DNA from: Impatiens glandulifera
Lineage: Eukaryota; Streptophyta; Magnoliopsida; Ericales; Balsaminaceae
Direction of reading: 5' to 3'
Length of the DNA: 64,000 bases
Assembly: GCF_907164915.1 (NCBI RefSeq)
Contig: NC_061868.1
Span: forward strand, 31,710,439 to 31,774,438
Positions 60,190-64,000 of the stretch are shown in pieces (the first letter of the stretch is position 1; each line of letters starts with the position of its first letter). The notes under the pieces were generated by a model. It saw only the letters and a program-made list of their open reading frames with translations, was not told the DNA's origin and searched no databases. The translations under genes were made by a program, and so were the position numbers.

Positions 60190-61130
60190 TTTTCCGAGGA
60201 AAGAAAGCCTCCACATCCACTTCTTTCTTCTTCAACCACATCAAAAGAGTCAAATCTCTCTCTCTAAAAAGAGCGAAGAAGAGTTCGATCGAGCGACTTT
60301 TTTCCCACCATTAACCAATAGTGGTGTAGACCACAGCAGCCTTCTTCTACATCACGGGCCACGCCCACTTTCCAACTTCTTCTTCTTCTTCTTCTTCTGG
60401 TATGCTTGTTTTTTCTTCTCACTTCAAAATCCAAAACTCCATTCTTTCTTTTCATTAGTTATTACCCCAGATAGCCTATTTTTGGGTAGTTTTAGCCTTT
60501 TAGGCTTTAGGTAAGAGAGAAAGAAAGTAACTAAGAAGTATTCATTTTGTAATAAACAACAGCACTTGAACTTGATTGATGGGATCTGTGATCTATATTA
60601 TTATTATTATTGTCTCTCCAAAAAAAGTGACCATCTTTATTCATTCATCTCTGTCTCCAATCTGTAAAGAAACTCTTCAAGGTAAAGGTTCTTTCTGGCC
60701 TCTCTACCTGTCTCCCTCTCTATTTTTAAAAATATGTATTCTTCTTCTTCTTCAAACTCATGTCGGTACTTTTCAGTTGAACCATTCTTTCTTCCCGGTT
60801 AGGTTTATTTATAAGTATCTGTTGATTTTGAGTTATTTGAGATTATTTTCAAATAACCCCCCACATCAAATCTTATATTTAATATTATTGTATTATATAT
60901 TTTTACTATGATTTTAGTACAATACTGCTTAAACACAAATCAATGGACGGTTTGATCTGTAACTTTTGTCTCCGTTTTTCCTGCAAGTTGTGTTTTTTAT
61001 TATTATTATTTTGTTTGGTTGAATAATTATATATAATACAATAATCAATACCTTATAAAAAAAAAAAACACTAATCTCGGCCTTGTTTTCTTTCTCTCCT
61101 AGTTTTTCCTGCTGTCTGTCTACTGGAGCA
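60190..61130 (+). other. 5' untranslated region with a probable intron
   Basis: Pyrimidine-rich leader with CTT repeats at about 60377-60400. A good donor AAG/GTAAAG at 60681/60682 and a good acceptor TTTCTCTCCTAG at 61102 suggest a 5' UTR intron of about 421 bases. Short upstream ATGs (for example at 60576) would then be in the leader. The exon limits are inferred from motifs only. Confidence 0.5.
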
Positions 61131-63986
61131 ATGAGATCGGAGCGTCTAAAGAACTCCAAGGTATATTTTTAATTTTTTAATTTTTTTTAAATGGTCCAGT
61201 TTGTAACTCGAATTTCTTACTATACTTTAGATTTGCAATTTAATTTCAATTCAGCCTTTGATCATTAGTTGAATTTTTTGGCATATTTTATGTAATTTAA
61301 AAAAAAAATACTGAGGATAGGATGAATATGTCATTTTAATGTCCGGCCAACAACACTAAAATATAAAATAGTTGTTTAATATTTAATACCATTTATGTTT
61401 TTATTTCATTTTAAAATGTTTAAACAAAGATGAATGGCTATTAATTTTAAGAGCATATTCTATGTATTAAACCCGGTATATAAAATTTGAAAATGAACAA
61501 CTCATGATATTATTATTACTAGGACCAATATCCTATATATATATATATATAATAAATACTTTTATTATTATTATTAACGGTGAGTGTCATGTTAGTTCTC
61601 TTTTTTTCAATAAAAAAATAAAAATAAATATGTCATTATTTGTTAACCTAATTAATTTTACAATGGTCAAATTTTATTTTTGAATTCCTATTTTGTTTTA
61701 AATTTTTTTATTTTCATAAATAGAAATATAAAAGTAATAATAATAGTTTCAAATTTACAGATGCAGTCCTCTTCATCATGGCCAAAAGTGGTGGTTAAAA
61801 AATGGCTTAACATAAAGCCTTGTGCAGAAAAGTTTCAGTCTGATCATGGGCCAAGATGTAATTTCAGCTGTAGCTTTTCAACACATCTTTTTATAAAATT
61901 AATTAATAATTAAATAATTAATTTTTATAATTAATATTGTGAATCAGCCATGTCCATGGGTGAGAAAGGTGAAAGAAGGAAAAGTTGTTCCGACAAGGAC
62001 TGCTACGTCGTCGTTCCTGAAGAACTTTCAGGTAAAAAATTTTTTTAATTTTTTTAATTTTTTGCTTTTTTTGGAATGGAAAAAAAATAAAAGTTAATAT
62101 TTTATTCTTCATAAATATCCTTCTTCTTCGGCTATAAATGTACATCCAATGAAAAAAAGAAGTTGACACGTGGCAGATGTTCATTGGTCTGTGTTATATA
62201 TTCTCTAGGCACGTTCTTTGTTCTTGAAATTCAGTGAAGACCACTTTTGTGGCTGATTTGCGTGACTATGTTTTATCATCAGAAAAATGGTTGATGAGAT
62301 CAAACGATGCAACAATTGGACGGCCCAGATTTGAAACTGATATAGATACCCTCAACCTCAAGTAAGCCTACACTTATTGTATTCTTATATGATGATTTGT
62401 TTTTTATTTTAAATTTACATAAACACTTGATCATGATCATAATAGTTATTCAAATGGTTTTTAACAACTAATTTAGAGCTTGTTTCTTATATTAGAGGAA
62501 TGATAGGGAGCACGATTTTGGGGGAGCGACTCGTACAACGAAAGTGACATCGCTGTTATACAAAAAAAACCTCGTCCCTTTTGTATAACAACGATGTGTC
62601 TTTTGTATAACAGCGAAGTCCCTTTCGTATAACAGCGAGGTCACTTTCGCTGTACGAGTCGCTCCACCAAAGTCGTGCTCCAAATCATTTTTCTAAATAT
62701 TATTGTGATTAGTTAAATTTGAATTAATGAAATGGTTGGAAGAAGTTAAATAACATGTATAATTTTTAATTCATTTAAAAGAAGTTAATGATTGGGTTTT
62801 AAATGAAATATTGTATAGTATTATCATTTGACTTTTCTTTATTATTGAAGGTATAGTTGGTTAGTTTTTGTTTGATACTTATATTAAAATGACATTTTGC
62901 CAAGTTGCAATAGAAGTGCTTCATTAGTTGGTGGTAGAGAAGAAGTGTCAAAAATAAAATATCTAAATTTACTATAATAAACAAACTAAACTATAATTAA
63001 ATAATGAATCATGATAGCCAATCAAACTTAAGATTATTTTATAAATTATGATTCATGTTCTAAAATGCATCTCATAAATAAATATTATTTTTAATAAATA
63101 TAGAATTGTTTATGATAGGATGTTCGTAGGGACATGGAATGTAGGCGGGAATTCTCCATACGAAGGTCTTAATTTGGAGGATTGGCTCAAACCAGCTGAC
63201 ATTTACGTACTTGGGTAAATAATAATATATAAATAGTAATTTTTGCTTATAAAAGAAAATAATAATAACAATAATACTAATAATTGTTACCCTTATTAGT
63301 AAATAAGGTAAAAAAAATTCTACTTTGTCCTTTTTAACCTTTTGTGGTGAAAACAGGTTTCAGGAAATCGTACCTCTAAATGCCGGAAACGTGCTTGGAG
63401 CTGAGGACAACGGTCCTGCTGCCAAGTGGCTCGATTTGATTCGCCAGGCTTTGAACTCAAATACAACAACTGCCCCCACATCTCCTTATAATTACAACAA
63501 TGACACTACTTCTCCTTCTGAATATCTTTGGGCCTCTGAATTGGGCCGAAGCCCATGTAAATTCAGCCCACGGTATTGTTTGGCTGCAAGTAAACAAATG
63601 GTGGGTATTTTTCTCTGTGTTTGGATTCGTGCTGACTTGGTTAGCCATGTCAGCAATTTGAGAGTGTCATGTGTTGGCACAGGAATCATGGGATATCTTG
63701 GAAACAAGGTAATTTAACTTGTTACATAATTTTTTTGTAAAAGTGTTTGCTTGTCAATAATTTTTAACTAATTATTGTTTTTCGGTTTTTAGGGATCTAT
63801 TTCGATTAGCATGACGTTGCAACAAACGACATTATGCTTTGTTTGCACTCATTTGGCTTCGGGTGAAAAAGAAGGAGATGAAATTCGAAGAAATTCAGAT
63901 GTCATGGAGATTTTAAAGAGAACAACTTTCTCTAACTCGCGTCGACGAGTTACAAATCCTCCTCCCAATAGCATCTTGGCTCACGA
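61131..63986 (+). CDS. Type I inositol polyphosphate 5-phosphatase, 5' part (cut by window end)
   Basis: Seven exons join in one frame: 61131-61160, 61761-61857, 61948-62031, 62235-62361, 63119-63214, 63357-63708 and 63793-63986, all GT-AG (326 codons visible). The N-terminus [13 protein letters not shown] is the signature of plant type I 5PTases. The catalytic domain begins with [10 protein letters not shown] (exon 5), whose Asn helps bind Mg, then [18 protein letters not shown] (exon 6), with the metal-binding Glu. [20 protein letters not shown] and [21 protein letters not shown] follow. The last exon ends before the GDLNYR motif, which must lie beyond the window. The enzyme removes the 5-phosphate from inositol phosphates and/or phosphoinositides; family members act in Ca, auxin and root-hair or vascular signalling. 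The short linker after AEDNGP resembles the IP5P4/5/8-like branch more than CVP2/CVL1, but the exact orthologue is not settled. Confidence 0.93.
61575..61622 (+). repeat. tRNA-derived SINE copy 3 (3' fragment)
   Basis: GGTGAGTGTCATGTTAGTTC followed by TCTTTTTTTCAATAAAAAAA matches the 3' end of the SINE at 27317-27453. The 5' part is missing. It lies in the first coding-region intron of the phosphatase gene. Confidence 0.6.
62489..62700. mobile_element. Palindromic MITE in intron 4 of the phosphatase gene
   Basis: The left arm with GGGAGCACGATTTTGG, GGAGCGACTCGTACA and CGAAAGTGAC, and the right arm with the reverse complements (GTGCTCC at its end), pair over about 85 bases from both ends. The centre holds about four tandem units on TTTTGTATAACAGCGAAGTC. 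The element of about 212 bp is GC-rich compared with the intron and contains no gene; an open frame on the minus strand simply reads through the palindrome. Target duplications are not clear. Confidence 0.8.
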
Positions 63987-64000
63987 GTATGTATTTTATT

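Noticed and set aside
60576..60911. 111-codon frame in the phosphatase leader
   Set aside because: It crosses the predicted 5' UTR intron donor at 60682 and is hydrophobic only because of T-rich intron sequence.
62492..62683. 63-codon minus-strand frame in the phosphatase intron
   Set aside because: It reads through the palindromic MITE and its two halves are translations of complementary arms.

Overview
The window is nuclear DNA of a flowering plant, most likely a eudicot; I cannot name the species. The evidence is spliced plant genes with GT-AG introns, very AT-rich intergenic DNA, and nested transposable elements of typical plant lineages: Ty1/copia, Ty3/gypsy of the dual-RNase-H type, CACTA/En-Spm, PIF/Harbinger, LINE, tRNA-derived SINE and endogenous caulimovirid-like sequence. 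Only one ordinary host gene is visible, at the right edge. It is the 5' part of a type I inositol polyphosphate 5-phosphatase on the + strand (61131-63986, seven exons in a continuous frame, cut by the window end). It has a TATA box, a (TTA)n microsatellite just upstream and a probable 5' UTR intron.

Layout. 1-442: end of a small element with G-rich direct repeats. 1060-2726: decayed copia element with a 3' LTR. 3132-10287: decayed CACTA element on the + strand, whose transposase relic is split by a young gag-only LTR retrotransposon (7709-9966); the CACTA 3' end is missing and a decayed Ty3/gypsy pol follows (10288-14035). 17605-22313: copia element on the - strand with both LTRs. 22466-23430: a SINE copy and tRNA-like repeat units. 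24138-28014: decayed two-gene PIF/Harbinger element on the - strand, with a SINE inside. 28015-39770: AT-rich DNA with foldback elements, a 420-bp-armed inverted repeat (32063-33541) and a tandem, Helitron-like block (36003-36935).

39830-56400: endogenous caulimovirid-like polyprotein sequence on the - strand, interrupted by a structurally complete 11.3-kb CACTA element (40417-51742; matched termini and a TAA target duplication). That CACTA carries a TNP2-type transposase with two TGA stops, an apparently intact six-exon TNPA-like gene, an extra mini gene resembling a TNPA shortened to its two ends, and about 14 copies of an 83-bp palindromic repeat. 56400-59782: decayed LINE, same strand, fused to the caulimovirid-like sequence with no visible poly(A).

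The points that most deserve a second look are the mini-TNPA gene placed inside the CACTA repeat zone, the 47-bp (instead of about 5-bp) target duplication at the young gag-only element, the LINE/caulimovirid junction, and the palindromic MITE inside an intron of the phosphatase gene.
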